Of a DNA stretch of 64,000 nucleotides, positions 43,336-55,900 are shown piece by piece. The notes below the pieces were generated by a model. That model saw nothing but the letters and a program-made list of their open reading frames with translations. It did no database searches and was not told where the DNA came from. Each line of letters begins with the position of its first letter. The stretch's first letter is position 1. The stretch comes from Centroberyx gerrardi (lineage: Eukaryota > Chordata > Actinopteri > Beryciformes > Berycidae), in contig NC_136016.1 in NCBI RefSeq assembly GCF_048128805.1, forward strand, positions 22,720,676 through 22,784,675. Direction: 5' to 3'. The position numbers and the translations under genes were made by a program.

Positions 43336-46300
43336 TTTCCCCGCCGCCACCCATCCCCCATCCTCCCTCATGTTGGAAGAGGAAGGAGGCGGGTCCAGGA
43401 GCTCCGGGACCGGCAGCCCCAGGACCGAGGCTCCGCAGCCCGGGCAGCAGCACCCTCTGCTGGGACAAACCCTCCGCTGCTTCCACCCCCCTCTCTCTCT
43501 CTCTCTCTCTCTCTGGATCTTCCAGCCTCCACCACTTCCAAAACAAATCCCTCCATCCCTCCGTCTTCTCCGTTTTTTAACTGCCATGTTTTTTGTTTTC
43601 ACTGCTTCTTTTTCTTTTTTTTTTGATGAACGCACAAAAGAGAGGATTTTGGGGCTTCGTTTGACCGAACATTTAGATAGAAATGAAGTGTAAAGAAGGG
43701 GAATGAGCAGCCAGATAAACGTCTTTCTCGCTTTGTGTGGAAGAGAATGACGTGTCAGCTTCATGCAGATGTTCAGTCTTTCATCTCTTGAACATACGTA
43801 CCTTGTAGAACATGATTTAAGGTTTAGTTAGAATCATGAGGGTCCACTCCTCCTCCTTCATGCCTCTAATCCATCAATAGCAGAGCAGTTTTAATACTGG
43901 TTCACCTGTTTTTCCGGCCCGAATCAATTTTAAAAGCGGACTTTGTTGGTTTGATGTCTGTTGAAAGGAGGAGTGGACTGCGGTCTTAAGGCGGCGTTCA
44001 CATGGGACGTTTAGTATCCGTCAAATTCACAGGTAAGTCTGCGTTGTTGTGGGCGGGGCTCAGAGCTTTCTGAAGCAGTCTGGACATTTCATTGGCCGAT
44101 GACATTTCCCTACAGCTCTGCCAAAAGTTCAAATAGTTTCACCTTTTTTGACGGACTGGGTTGCGATGTTTTCACGCACTTTAATCTGTCAGTTCATGTC
44201 CATCAACACACGGGTCTCAATGAAATACACGGGATATTGTCTGTTTTTTTGGCGTATCAAAAATGTTCAGGTGAACGGAGCCTTAACACTAGAAAGGCCA
44301 ACGGATTATGGAGGTTTAAGAGAAGTCCAAGAACCCATCAATTAATGTAGGTGAATATAATTATAACTAATATTTCCTTACAAGAGTTTTATAATTTAAT
44401 AATTGCACAGTAACCGGGTTTAGGAAAAGCTATGTTGAAAGCCGAGATATTTCAATTGTGAAATTCAGAACGGCCACCAACTGACTGATTTGGCATTTCT
44501 AGTGTTCATGTTCTACAAGGTTTATATGAAGAGTTTCATTCCAAAATGAGATAAACCATCATTTAAAAAAAAAAAGAAAAAAGAGACACCCATTCTCCCA
44601 TATTGCCTGCTGGTGTGAAAGTGAAGCGTTGTGTGTTGGTGTTGAAGTTGGGACTCATCTGAAGACATTTGCTTAAAAAAAAGTTACATTTTGAGTTACT
44701 GAGTTATTTCTGCTTTTCAAATATTTCCTGATGAATTTCAGGCAGCAACATTGTTTTCCAAAATGGGTTTATGGTGTTTTGGAATGAAACTCTTCATGCA
44801 TTCACCGATAAGTAAGTCGACATTAAATCTGCATACCGTATTTAGACATGCAACCTCCCTCAAAGAGAGAAACAGAAAAGTGTTTGTATTGATGGATGGA
44901 AAAATCAGTGCGACAGTCAGATTTGAAGCCACTGTGAGCGTTCAGGCGATGACTGAAAGTGGTTGCACCATTATCATTTTTTTTTTTTCATCTTTGTGAG
45001 AATCTGAGCAATCTGCAGAGCTGAAGATCTTCTGTCCTTGGACCTCCAGCAGCAGAGCCAAATGAAACCTGACTGCAGCACTTCACCCAGCAGCACTGAC
45101 TGCCTTTAGTCTTCTGATCTAGATGAATGTGTAACCCAGCAAAGATGTCTTAAGAATAGCTGGTGCGTTTCATTCATGTCGCTCGGGTGCACCGGCTGGG
45201 TGGAGTTATGAAGTGAGACCGGGAGAAAAGTGTTAATAATGTGCCAAGTATCCTCCAGTCGGCACACAGGGGGAGACGAATCAAACGCTCCATGAACGCA
45301 CACCGACATGAGCAAGAGTGATTTTAAGTATAATTTTAGATAATTGAATAACTATATTGAGGTCGTTATAACTTTACTGGGTTCAGATTGTAAGTTATGT
45401 AACTGTGCTGAGCCTCTGCCTGTTATCCACTCTGTTGAAGACTGAGGCGATCATAAAGGCAGTGTTTGTTCTTTTCAGTAAGGTCGGCTAACTTTGACCT
45501 CACATCAAGTTATGCCAAGGATATATGGACGATATTTAAAATGTCTAACTTAAAATGTCATTAAAACTTTTTTTTGTAATTGTATGAAAAGTGTTTTGAG
45601 TTTGATTCTGTTAACATGTTGAAAATGAAAACTCTGCAGACCAGAGATATCAAACACACTTGTTTTATCAAAAAAAACTGACACAGAAATGCAAAATCAA
45701 ACTGGAGCACAGCTCCCATTGGTTAAAAATGATATCACAGCTGTCAGTCATCTGTCTCTATGGCAACTAGGGGACAGGTTCATCCTCCACCAAGTTACTG
45801 GTGTGACATAATGGGTGGCAGAAAATTAAAAAGGGAATTATAAACCAGGAATTATCACGATTGCATTTCAGTAAAATGCCTTGTTTCCCGCTGATAGACG
45901 CCTCACTGCCTCGTTTTAAAGGCTGAAAAACTGAACAAGGCACAGAGCAATTTCTTGATAAACATCTAACAAAGAAACTCATAATGAAATGTATTCAGAA
46001 ATGTATTCAGAAATGTATTCAGTATCACAAAACAAGCTGTTTCCCCTCTTTGTTTTCCTCGACTGCTCTAGCAAGATCGAGTGCAGGAATCAAGTCACAG
46101 ATGTAAGAGCCAGACTGGTGACACTGTCTGTGTTACATGTAAATCAGTGACTGACTCAGCGACTCTAGATTTGGTTAAGTATCTCCACCACAGTCCAGAC
46201 TCTTTGGCACCAGAACATCAGCTCCCACCAGCGGTTCTCAACCTGCTCCGCCCACAATCCTCAAAAAGTAAGAGATGACTAACTGCCACTTCCTGCTGCA

Positions 46301-47059
46301 GGTGTAAACGTGCAGAATGCTCAACTTGAACACAAAATATTATTATTTATTATTAGAAATGGCCCAGAGGCTGCAGATATTTTCATTTCACAAATTAAAA
46401 AGGCATTTATCAGTAGATCAAAACCATAAGGAAATATGAATATTGTATATTGGAAATGTAGTTTTTCAGATTAAATATAAAACTTCACGACCCGCCACCC
46501 AGGTTGAGAACCGCTCGGCTTAGATCTCAGCACAGTAAGAAAACAGTTACATGATGGAAAACAAATCCAACCGCTAGAAAACACGTTCTGTAGCCTGACC
46601 TCTACAGTATCACACTATCGCCCCTCATCCATGCTTCCATCTTATATACTTGTCTTAAGGGCCTATAGTGTTATAGTGCAAGATCTCCAGTCCCACGTAT
46701 AACAGAAATGCACAGCAGTGATGCAAAGTGAAACCCTGTGTCTGTAGTAACAGGTGAGCGAGGGGAGCAGGAGCCTGGAGGTCAGGACACGGCCGGAGGA
46801 GATGCTGACCAGCAGCACCGTATCGTCTGTACAGAGACCGGATCGGTCAACAGCACCGCAGTCGTCGGGCGGGATGAAGGTGACGGAGGCTGGAGGTGCG
46901 GCGTGAGAAATATGGAATTATGGGTGAGCTGGCGAGCGATCATTTTTATCACGAGTTCACTCCCATACAGTGAGAGGAGAGAAGGGGGAACTGCAGAGGG
47001 TGGAGGAGGCTCTAGGAGGAGTTAGTGGTTATTTCCTCATGGCTCTGGACCTTAACGTG

Positions 47060-47450
47060 TGTTCACACTGAGCAACAGGATCATCAAGTCACAGGAGTCC
47101 ATTCATCTCCTACAGAGCTAGTCTAGTCTAGTCTAGTCTAGTCTAGTCAAATACAAAAATGAGCGAGAAGTTGATTCCAGCCGTTCAAAGCTTCCCAACT
47201 TCTTATCTGAAAGACGACAGGAATAAAACGAAGCTTGCATCCGTCCTTGGGGTCGATGATGAGCCTGAATGTGATATTTTTTGCTACTTAATTATGAAAG
47301 GCAATACCAAAGCAGCTGATGCATGATTTGTATAAATACATAATGTTTCTTGGTCAAAACGTTGCACCTGCAGATGGCTTCACAGCTGCAGTCTCAGCCT
47401 CTCTCAGCGCCAACAGCCGGTCAGAGCAGAGCGACACGTCAGTCTAGTTG
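47060..47450 (+). repeat. Dispersed repeat family L, copy 2
   Basis: Same ordered landmarks as 10220-10710. The left part carries AGTCCATTCATCTCCTA. It ends less than 100 bp from the ZDHHC16 stop codon, so may form part of its 3' UTR. Confidence 0.65.
47119..47148. repeat. (TAGTC)6 pentamer repeat
   Basis: Six TAGTC units inside repeat L copy 2; absent from copy 1. Confidence 0.9.
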
Positions 47451-47532
47451 CTCTCAGTGTGAACGCATGTGTGAAGAGAGTGACGGAGGTCTTTGGATGT
47501 GGTTCAGGGTTAAAGGGTTAAAAGGTTCAGGG

Positions 47533-49923
47533 TCAGATGGCCATGGGGTCTCTCCTGGTGAAGGTGCAGTCCCACATGATGCCGTCTCCGCTGGGAGGAT
47601 GGCTGGAGGGCAACAGGGTCCGCGTCAGCCAGTGACTGAGGAACACAACAACAAATAAACACAGTCATATATAAACACAGTCATATATAAACACAGTCAT
47701 ATATAAACACAGTCATATATAAACACAGTCATATCAACCTGAACTGAAATGTGACTGGAAATATCAAAGGCTGTTTTCAAACCTGTGGTCCGTTTGCCTC
47801 TGTCTGAATCAGAGGACGGGGGTTGTTACTTTAATGTTCAGCTACATTTCTCACGGCAAAATTTCAAGCGAACCATAATATACCAACAAAGTCATTTTCT
47901 TCATTGGTTAGAAATTTGTTTTGGGAAAGGACTTTCTTCTGGGGAAAACGGACACGGAGAATCAGACGGACTTGTGGATCACTGCATTTACTGGCAAACA
48001 AATTAAGGATTATCTCACCGTTTATGGAATGAGAATCTGAATAAATAATTGACACCTTTTCCCATAATTTCTCGGTTTTACAATTCAGTTTGTAGAAACA
48101 GGAGAATCCACCGACACTCCTGCGAGTTAAACGACCGTGAACGTTTTATATTTCCCTTTTTTCTGTGATGTCAGACTTGTGTTTAACCCATAATGCACAG
48201 TGCTTCCTGTAGTTGGGTCGGATCACGACTGAATCAGGTTCTCCCTCCAAATGAAGCTCCAGGGTCGGTACGGAAACGTTAACGAGGCTTTTCTCTCAAC
48301 GAGGTCTCGGCCCGACTGTTTTGGTGTTTCGGTCCACACTCGAGTGCAGCTGCTGTGATCTCACGTCCTGACAAACCCGACTGAGGAGGAAACTGCTTCA
48401 GCGTTTGGAACAGCTGATCTAAATCAACAAGGTGTAAAAAAACGCCCGAAGGACAGGAAACGAGATGCGTGAACTCGGTTTGTTTAGTCCAGTAAGATAT
48501 GTTTATAATTCAGCTCACCTTGGCTTCTCCACACCAAACAGTATCTTCCAGTTGTTTATTCTGCCATGGTGGTATGGATTTCTGAACACCTACGTTGGAG
48601 AAAAGAACCATCATCAACAGCTATACCACTGTAGAAGTCCTACTTTGTACTGAACGCTTGCTGCGAGCGAGAGCAAGACAGGATTTTTCCAAACAACAGC
48701 CTGGTAGCTGGCAGGCTGAGAGACACAAGAGTTTTTTCTACTGTCCAAAAGTCAAGAAATAATTGTCTGCGGTGCTAATGCAACATAGATGCAGGTTAAA
48801 TGCATTAAGTGGGACTCCTGCAAACGCTATCATTGAACAGACAACAAAATAATAATAGAGTACAGTATACTAGAGGATAATGGATAATATGGCACAAGGG
48901 TAAACTAGGGTTCGATTGATATGGGTTATTTCTGGACATAAGCTTCCGATAGCCGATATTATGTGCTGATATTCAATATCTTTAAATTTGACCACAAAAA
49001 AAAAAAAAAAATGTGATAAATCTCAAATAGCTGTTATTGAGTTGTTGGTGTTTTGGAACCTTTTTGTTTGTTTTTATTAATTTTTTTGGCGCAGTGTGTT
49101 TGTGACAATTTTGCTTTTGTTTCCATTATAGGTTACTGTTATTTATTGTTTTATGTGTAGAGTCATTTCATTTATTTTCTGATCTTTATATTTGGCTTAT
49201 ATGGCTTTTTCTTGTTGATACTGTGTGATTTCAAATTGTCTTTTTATTGTTGTTGTTTTTGTGTGGACCCCAGGAAGACTAGCGACCACTTTGTGGAAGC
49301 TAATGGGGATCCAAATAAAGAATAAAGAATAAAGAATAAAAAAGACCACCAAACTGAAATTGACCAAGAAAACGCTAAAAATTCCCAAAAACTGCAAATC
49401 ACATTAGAATCACTTTGAGGTTAAGGGCTTCCCATAGACAAGTAGTGATCAATTCTACAATTAATATGTCATCAATCAAACTGCACCATGTCAATCACGT
49501 TGGAGGTGGATCAAACTGACTGGCCGGTATCTGATGTTTTTTAAAACATTTAAAAACGGGAATATCGAGGAGATATATTGGCGAATATATCGATCTACCG
49601 TAAGTCAAGAGAACGCACCTTTCCCTTCTCCTTCAGCCGTCTGGTCTCTTTGCGGTTGATGTGGCGCTCCACGCTGGTCTCTCCCCGGCCGATGAGCACG
49701 GCGTGCCACAGGGTCAGGCCTCCCAGCGCCACCGCCACCGAGCTGCAGGACCACATGACACGTTACACCCTGAGCCCACCCCACCGCCGGCGGCTCTCTG
49801 CACAGGACAGACCGGTGTGGGGTGCAGCGCTCCTCACCTGCTCAGCACCCAGACGAAGATGATGCTCTTGTGGGCGGTCCTCTCTCTGAAGGTGTAGGGC
49901 GGGGGCGGAGTCTGGTAGTAGCT
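47533..49923 (-). CDS. zdhhc16: ZDHHC16 coding exons 6-9 (C-terminal part)
   Basis: Exon 6 (49838-49923) encodes SYYQTPPPPYTFRERTAHKS; exon 7 (49619-49742) the fourth membrane segment and LIGRGETSVERHINRKETRR; exon 8 (48519-48589) VFRNPYHHGRINNWKILFGV; exon 9 (47533-47635) HWLTRTLLPSSHPPSGDG to the C-terminal RRDPMAI. A Ser codon is split between exons 8 and 9 where the human protein has an Arg-type residue. Confidence 0.94.
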
Positions 49924-52900
49924 CTGCACGGGACGGGGAGGATACGGTCAGACGGGACGGGGCTTACGGTTACATTTTAAGCCTTTAAAACGGGGATGAC
50001 ACCCATTTTAAGAATCCACCTGTCTCCTCCAGGACAGTTCAGTCAATACTTGTGAACATGCATCACTCTTTCCTAAAGCTTGAAACTGGAGCATTAACTT
50101 TGTGATGTCACTGGGATGTAACATGTGGCTCTGACAATGAATAGAGCAGTGATTTTATTTACTGTTTTTGGAAGTTTTGTTGATTTTTGTGTGAGTTCTT
50201 GCACCCAAATAAAGTTTAAATTCTGGTTCATATCTGTTAGGAATGCTAGAATATAAACTGTCAATGGAGCAGCACCTAATTTTATATCCAGTCACATCAC
50301 AAATTCAAGGGTTTTCTCTGATTTCTAGCTTTAGGAAGGAGTGGTGCAAGTCCACAAACACTGACTGAACCGTCCTGAGGCAGAGGAATAACATATGTGA
50401 AATCTAAAAATGAGTGGCATTCCCCTTTAATGCTTATTCTACTGTCACCTGTAACCAGTCACTTTCAATGACTGCAACATTACAGTGAGCTTACATTCCT
50501 ACAGCAGCAACATAAGCAACCAATACTGAGGAGGGAAGGGTCAGAGAGGCAAGAGAATATTCCAGACCCAGGAAAAGCTTTAAATGCGTACTACATTAAA
50601 ACATCAAACAGAACTAAGACGACAGTATAAGCGAGATGATATCAGAGACTCAATAAAGAAAACAGTCTAACTACTAGTAAGTTACAGAGCCACAACTAAC
50701 TCTAACCACTACAGAGGGCGGTTACTCGCTCTACTGTCTTGTCATGATAAGCAAAATTTTGATACTACTTTGATACCGTTGTGAAAGACTGAATTCAATA
50801 TTGAATTTTATAAATGTTAAACTGGTTCACCAAATGTGTTCTGCAAGCTGAAATTCAGACAATCCTTCGGAAATTCGAAGGATTGGACTAGACAGCGTCG
50901 GTCTGGCTCCTGACAGCAGACTGCAGCAGCGAGTCAGTCAGTCCAGCAGGTGTTGAACCGGATCCCAGTTCACCTGAACTGGTTGATGAACTGGTGCCAG
51001 GAGCCAAATGGAAACATTTCCCTTACAGAGCCGACAAAGACAAACACCTGACTGACATCAAAACCTCTGTGGAAAAGCTGTCCAAGTCAATGTGGGAACA
51101 CACTGCTTGGTGTTTTTTCTTGTTTGCCATGGTATCGTAGTAGTATCAAATTTTAGATATTAAACTTATTGATATCAAAGTCTAAACTAGTAATGTGACC
51201 AGAATCTAAACACTAGAGCCTACTAATGGTTGGCTTTACCAGTAGTTTCTTTCTGATCTGCTCAATCTACATGGCTCTCAGGGTGGGAAATGAACACCAG
51301 CCAAACACTGATAACTTTCTGTTGTGGCTGGTAAACCTGTCTGCTCTACTAGCCACGAGCCGCTCTACTAACCAGGCAGCCTACTGTCATCTGAAGATCC
51401 TATAAATCTAAAAGTCATTTGGACAAATTGTTTCAACATTTGGCTGGTGAAGCAGTGACAGCAGCTGGTGAATTTGTGGGGATTTACTGAACACTGAGAT
51501 CTGTAGGACTGGGTACTGGAACGTGATACCTATCAGTACTGTAGCGATTTTTGGGACTATTGATTTTAAGTTTTCTTCTTGTTGTGGAAATTGAGTGTTC
51601 ACATAAGCTGAATCCGTTTATGTGAAGAAAGAGAAGTATAAGTAAAGAGTTTTAGAACCAATAATCAAAACTAAACCCAACAATACCCAGCCATAGAGAC
51701 CAGTGGACGAAAAAATTAAGTTTCCTGCCCTGAGAGCTCTACAGCAGCCACCCTGTGCTACCTGTCCCGTCATATTGTGTCCTGCTCCTGTGACCGGATC
51801 TCCCTGCAGGCCTGCCTCAACACTCCTGTAGTACTGGTTAAAAAAAAAAAAAAAACACACCTTCCAATTAACTGATTAGATGAGAAACACCTGCTTTCCA
51901 TTTGAAACAAGAGGGACAGAATGAAGAATTAATTATAAAAAAAGCGCTATCTGGCAGACAACTTCAATCAACACTTTAGAGGATGGACAGCAAGAGGGAT
52001 TAGCATAATCCCCACAGTAAAGTGAATATAAAAACAGGCTGTACATGGGAGTGAGGCGAGGCTGGCAGTCGGCATGTAACTGATACACAAGGATCCTCGA
52101 CAGCCATCTGAGGTCATTTTGGCTCAGTGAGGATATGGGGAGTTTAACACACTGGATCCTGCCGCTAGTGAGAGTAGAAAGTGATCTGAGGGCGTGCCGG
52201 CCTTCCACACTTTCAACTAAATTGGTGTTCACAGGCTCCAGTTGTTTGTTTACCAGCTGGCTCACAAACAACTTTGAGGTAACCTGTCCTGGATCTGAGG
52301 TAAATACGAGACCAGAACAACACAGATCCTTTTCTGGTCTCCTGTTTCACTCGTCGTCTGCCACCTGAGCTCGACTTCTGCCGTCCTCCTCCCTTCCTGC
52401 CAGCCGCTACCGGTCCTTATGAGGGACAAAAACCGTCAAAAAGTCAGTTTCTTCCCCCAAGCTGGAGACATTCTCCACTTCTAGCACGACGCCTAGCCCA
52501 CCGAAAACACTACGCTCCTCCATTAGTGTTGAAACAATAAGTCGATTAATCCATTAGTCGATCAACAGAAAATTAATCGATTATAATTTTGATAATCGAT
52601 TAATCGTTTTAGTCATTTGTCAAGTAAAAATACCAAACATTTGCTGGTTACAGCTTCTCAAATGCAAAGATTATAAAATGTTTATGATTATAGAATTTTT
52701 TTTTTGTCTGCTGGTCAGACTAAATAAGAAGAATTTGAAGAATCACTTTGAGCTCTGGTAACTTGTGATGGGTATTTGTTGTTATTTTTGACATTTTGTA
52801 GAATAATTGATTAATCAATTAATCAAAAAAATAATCAATAGGTTAATGATTAATGAAAACCCTAACCCTTATCTTCCATGGTGACATATTGGTGATTCTG

Positions 52901-55900
52901 TGAACTTGTTTTGTAAGATACAGTACGTATGGCGCTGTTGTCTAGTCGTCGTCTTCATGCTGAAGTTTCTTACAGCTGTAAATGTCAGGGTTTTTTCAAA
53001 TGAACTATGTGGCAATAAACTCAGAACTGCCTCCATACTAAACTGGAACAAACTGAACTTTGCACACACATATATGGTGCTTGACTGGCTCATATAAAAA
53101 GCTGATAGATGACAGACAGAGCAGCAAACACACGTCTGAGGGTTCAGTAACCTGCTGATCTACAGGAAAATCCTCTGCATTCCAGGAGTTATTTAGTGAC
53201 AAAGTGTTGTAATTTACTTTGTATGTCGCACCCACTTTCCCTCAACCTGCCTCGTCTACTTCTACTGCAGTTAGTTGATTTCCTACATTTCCCATAATGC
53301 CTTTTGACAACCCCCAGAGAACGAGCGTGTACTTGTCGCTTAAAAATCGAAAGTGGGCACATAAATAGCTTTGCGGTGAGATCATTCAGCTGTGGGTTAC
53401 ACATGTAGGTGGAGAGAGCAGAGCAAGACAGCACAAAACCCTGTTTGTCTCTCTGCTGCAGTGCATTCTGGTCTCTCTCCTGCTCCTGTGGGTGGAGAAA
53501 CTGGTCTCTCTCCTCTTCTACGATGGATTTCTCCCTGTATGATTGTTGAACGTCTCTCGGTGCAAAATGGCGGCTCTAGAAAGAAGCCCTCGCTCTTTGA
53601 TTCTGAGGGACTGACACCAAAACCTGATTTACATCCTGAAACATTTTCTCATATCAAACTCTGTTGTAGCTGTAGTGTGTGTATAAAGAAGGGTGTTGCT
53701 GAAAAACGTGTCAGGTCATCCCTCCTTGGATAAATAGAAGTTAAAAGCAAACATGCAGAAGTAAATTATGAAAGTGAATCTCCTTCATCGTCCCACTCAA
53801 GCCTTCTTACTTCACTAAAACGGTCTGACTCTTTAATTAGTACGAATAACATGTAATCATCACAAATGTACACTAATACTCTTTATGCATCTTGTTGCTC
53901 TACTTTTGTCACCGTGTTGTTTTGTTGTCATCTAAATTCTGTCACCGGTTTCAGTTTTGTCGTTATCGTTTACTTGCATGTGCTGTCTATTGTAAAGTGA
54001 ATTTATTTTAGCTATTGTGACATTAACACTTGCTAATGGATCATGTGTTTCTAACCAATGTTTAACCGGTGTTTTGCTATAATTTGCATGCTTTTATAAT
54101 ATTTCAGTACATTTCAGCAATTTGTGTCTTATTTTTATCTGTTTTTTAGGAAGCCTAGTGTAATATCTGGCCAGGGACTAAAGATGAAAATTAGCTTTTT
54201 GGCTAACTCTGCCACATTTACATTCTGAGTAATGTTTATTAATGTGCACTGTCCCTGTTAAAATAAACCAAATAAATACAAATAAATCATCCCGACTGTG
54301 TTGTTGTTGTAAATGCCTTTAAGTCCTTTTTTCAATATCTATCTATCTAACTATCACTCTCTCTATTTGCGTCTTTTATCACTTCACTTGTGTGTTTCAT
54401 AACAAAGCTCACGAGCAAAAGCCAAAGTCACTCTTCCTTCACGGGCGTGCCGGTGCACCAGGACAGAGCCTCACCTCCACAGCGCTGTAGGCGTCTACGA
54501 ACATTTCCCTGCAGCTGATGCTGCAGTAGATGCAGCCGAGCGTCATGTACAGGCAGAAGGAGAAGAAATAGCGATGGTTGAAATGTCCCACACAGTTGTT
54601 GAGCCAGGCTGGAAATGCATGTTAAGGTCATCGTGTACAGAGCAGAGGAAAAACCCTGACGGCACTCACAATTAATATTCAAACACAAGAAGTGAGCGCG
54701 GTAGAGTTCAATTTGATGCATTCTCTTTTCAGTTTTCATATGTTTCTTGTTAGAAGGATACGACAGTGGTGGTCCATCTTCAGAATACACCTGTAATATA
54801 ACAGAGTCTACGTTAAAACATTTACCATCAAATAGTCGCAACAATATGGAAAGACAATGAAGGGAATACGAGGATTATAGTTAAGTGTCCACCGGGAACC
54901 TCAGTCTTCCCTTTCTGATGAGTGGACACTCTGTTACACATTCCCCCAACGCTAAATCAAGTGCCAAGCTAACAGTTAAAAATATGTCAACTTTTAGTAT
55001 AAGCAGGTTATTTGCTTTTTTTTTTAACACTGATTTATGGAGCCATGAGTACAAGCTCTTTTCAAGGCATTAGTTTAGCACTGCTAGCTAAAACCAAGAG
55101 CCAGTGGACACACAGCAGGACTCAGTGATCAACTCTGGACATGAGAATTATTATTATTATCTTACGTGTTGCAGATGCTACAGTGGTGCGTCCTGGGCGG
55201 TTTGGGAATGATACACTTCTTGCAGATGGACACTGATGGGATCTCGGCTTTGTCCTGAGAACAAACAAGAAACAACAAAGGAAAGGTTTATGGTGAGATG
55301 TTAATGTCAAGATGAAAATACCTTTAGAGGAATCACCCCCTTATCAAGAGCAAACCCTATTTCTAAGACCTCTTTAGATATCGGAAAACACACACTGATG
55401 TTGTGTCAGCCTCGTCCTTTTGTCCAAAAAACAAAGGAAGGGTTTAAGGAGATATGCATTTATGCAGCTGCTCTTTTTGTCTTGTCTTCTAATGAATATA
55501 CATGTAATTCCTGTTGACATTACATGAAATATTGACGATAAACCGCTAGGGCTGAACGATTTTGAAAAAATATCTAATTGCGATTATTTTGACTGATATT
55601 GCAATTGCGATATGATTTGCGATATTAGAGGGAATGATTGAATTGATGAATTTTTTATCATTATTCTCATTTTCATTGAAAAACGTATTAAAATGATTAT
55701 GGTGTGATTTTTGCGGGGATCTGTACCAAACAAAGATGTTTTCTTAAGTCTGTAGAATATGATGTGTAGGCCAGGACATCTCTGCAGCACGACAATATTT
55801 AATTTAAAATGGTATTTTGACACACATTTCGCCTTTAACAAATATTGCGCCTCCTGCGATTTGAAAATTGCAGTAGGCCATATTGTGATTTCGATAAAAT

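Larger units (their letters stand above)
43336..47532. other. Convergent intergenic region with the 3' UTRs of MMS19 and ZDHHC16
   Basis: The MMS19 3' UTR starts at 43336 with GC-rich sequence and a CT run (about 43490-43514). ATTAAA at about 44823 and 45560 are weak polyadenylation candidates on the plus strand. For ZDHHC16, AATAAA on the minus strand near 46350 is possible. Repeat L copy 2 (47060-47450) and a (TAGTC)6 run (about 47119-47148) lie next to ZDHHC16. No other gene was recognised. Confidence 0.6.
49924..54474 (-). other. ZDHHC16 intron 5 (4.5 kb)
   Basis: Contains MITE fragments at 52524-52862 and repeat I copy 2 (53180-53618), the SINE tail at about 53695-53745, and otherwise unremarkable sequence. 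No exon equivalent to the optional human 16-residue insert was recognised. Confidence 0.7.

Noticed and set aside
43202-43764. Open frames on both strands in the MMS19 3' UTR
   Set aside because: GC-rich and CT-repeat sequence with no motif; the plus frame differs from the exon 31 frame.
47655-47734. CRISPR-like regular repeats
   Set aside because: Units are contiguous with no spacers, in an intron of a vertebrate gene.
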